From Stenotrophomonas sp. (GTDB lineage: Bacteria; Pseudomonadota; Gammaproteobacteria; Xanthomonadales; Xanthomonadaceae), in NCBI GenBank assembly GCA_003248565.1, contig QFOV01000040.1, positions 1 through 17,333 on the forward strand: 17,333 nt of DNA, written 5' to 3'. A model generated the notes under the pieces. The model was not told where the DNA came from. It worked only from the letters and a program-made list of their open reading frames with translations, and did no database searches. Every line of letters starts with the position of its first letter. Positions within the stretch are counted from its first letter, which is position 1. A program made the translations under genes and the position numbers. This document shows positions 16,701 to 17,333 of this stretch, in pieces.

Positions 16701-16727
16701 ATAACGGCGTTTTCTTAGTGTGCTGTA
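16701..16727 (-). promoter_or_regulatory. Sigma-28-like promoter of MCP3
   Basis: The minus strand reads TACAGCAC, 11 bases, then GCCGTTAT, the same -10 box as the ycgR promoter; the -35 match is partial. It lies 115 bases before the MCP3 ATG, so the leader would be longer than for the other units. The 410-bp gap 16587-16996 otherwise holds the MCP4 terminator, a short inverted repeat ACATCA/TGATGT (16805-16827) and nothing that looks coding. Confidence 0.5.
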
Positions 16728-16943
16728 GGGGGTTCTACGTCCGGAATTCTGAAGGATTCAGCACAATCAGCTGAGCGCGCATCACAAGCCTTAGCCGTTC
16801 AAGGACATCAGGATTTTTTAGTGATGTGCCGCTTGGAATGAATGTGCGCCTATTCACCCTTTCAGATTATTTCACCAGCTCTCTTACGATCATTCGCAGG
16901 TGACGATTTTCAGCGTATTGCTCAAGCCGGTGAATCGCGGAAA

Positions 16944-16979
16944 CAAAAAAAGCCCCCGGCATTGGCGGCCGGGGGCTTT
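16944..16979 (-). terminator. Rho-independent terminator of MCP4
   Basis: A perfect 12-bp stem (arms 16949-16960 and 16968-16979, GCCGGGGGCTTT type) with a 7-base loop is followed on the minus strand by a run of T (TTTTTTTG counting the end of the stem). It begins 17 bases after the MCP4 stop. It isolates MCP4 from MCP3. Confidence 0.93.
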
Positions 16980-16996
16980 ATGCAACGGCGGAGCGG

Positions 16997-17333
16997 TCAG
17001 AACTCCTGCCAGTTCGCCTCATCCAGCTTGCGCGCTGCCTGACCGCTGCGGTTGCTGACGGCAACCGGGCGCGGACGGTGTTGCGGATGCTGTGTGACGA
17101 CTGCGACCGGCGCCTTGTTTGCTGACTTGTTGCCGCTATCCACAGCAGTTCGGAACACCGCGACCGCCTCGGTCAGCTGGTTGGCCTGGTCTTCCATCGA
17201 GCGTGCGGCGGCGGTGGCTTCTTCCACCAGCGCGGCGTTCTGCTGGGTGGTTTCGTCCATCTGCATGACGGTCTGGTTGACCTGGTCGATGCCGGCGCTC
17301 TGTTCCTGCGAGGCCGCCGAGATCTCGGCCATG
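16997..17333 (-). CDS. MCP4: methyl-accepting chemotaxis protein, C-terminal fragment with NWQEF tail
   Basis: Only the last about 112 residues are in the window; the gene continues past the right edge. Seen are the end of the returning signalling helix ([22 protein letters not shown]), the C-terminal methylation helix region [26 protein letters not shown], then a basic, flexible linker rich in Pro, Arg and Lys, and the C-terminus EANWQEF. The tail is the closest of the four to the enterobacterial NWETF docking peptide. The sensor domain cannot be described. It is followed by a strong terminator. Confidence 0.93.
   Translation of the reverse strand, partial: MAEISAASQEQSAGIDQVNQTVMQMDETTQQNAALVEEATAAARSMEDQANQLTEAVAVFRTAVDSGNKSANKAPVAVVTQHPQHRPRPVAVSNRSGQAARKLDEANWQEF

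Noticed and set aside
16697..16704. GCCGATAA on the plus strand, a perfect sigma-28 -10 box
   Set aside because: There is no matching -35 box 11 bases upstream and no gene downstream on that strand; it arises because the box overlaps its own inverted repeat. The minus-strand reading GCCGTTAT serves MCP3 better.

Overview
The window looks like a chromosomal segment of a motile, high-GC gammaproteobacterium of the Xanthomonadaceae type (Xanthomonas, Stenotrophomonas, Pseudoxanthomonas or Lysobacter; genus not resolved). Reasons are the protein style of the long chemoreceptors, the order cheW - small secreted protein - mcp - mcp - cheR - cheD - cheB, and the dispersed REP-type palindromes. This assignment is inference from pattern recognition, without a database search.

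Layout. Bases 1-912 (+) are the 3' end of a hybrid sensor kinase (end of the ATPase domain, receiver, HPt). From 948 to 10507 everything reads leftwards (-) and is motility signalling. In transcription order it is: a YcgR-like PilZ flagellar brake; cheW; a small secreted OB-fold protein; a PAS-containing chemoreceptor (MCP2) with a strong terminator; a REP pair; then a sCache-type chemoreceptor (MCP1) followed by cheR-cheD-cheB with ATGA overlaps. From 10852 to 14162 (+) lies an apparently unrelated cassette: SAM methyltransferase, FemAB/GNAT-like acyltransferase and PCMH-type FAD oxidoreductase. It is headed by a sigma-70-like promoter overlapping a perfect 26-bp palindrome. From 14355 to the right edge (-) there are two more chemoreceptors (MCP3 complete, MCP4 only its C-terminus).

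How it works together. Four receptors, CheW, CheR, CheD and CheB supply sensing and adaptation, while YcgR links c-di-GMP to the motor; CheA, CheY and CheZ are not in this window. Five leftward units carry a sigma-28 (FliA)-like promoter with exactly 11 bp between the two boxes, so the locus reads as a class-3 flagellar regulon. Three receptors end in a xWQEF pentapeptide, the expected docking site for CheR/CheB. The receptor directly upstream of cheR lacks it.

Most promising for follow-up: the palindrome-controlled three-gene cassette, the uncharacterised secreted OB-fold protein inside a chemotaxis unit, the receptor split by tether, and the hexanucleotide repeat tract plus 22-bp perfect hairpin between ycgR and cheW. 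I found no RNA genes, insertion sequences, phage genes or CRISPR arrays.
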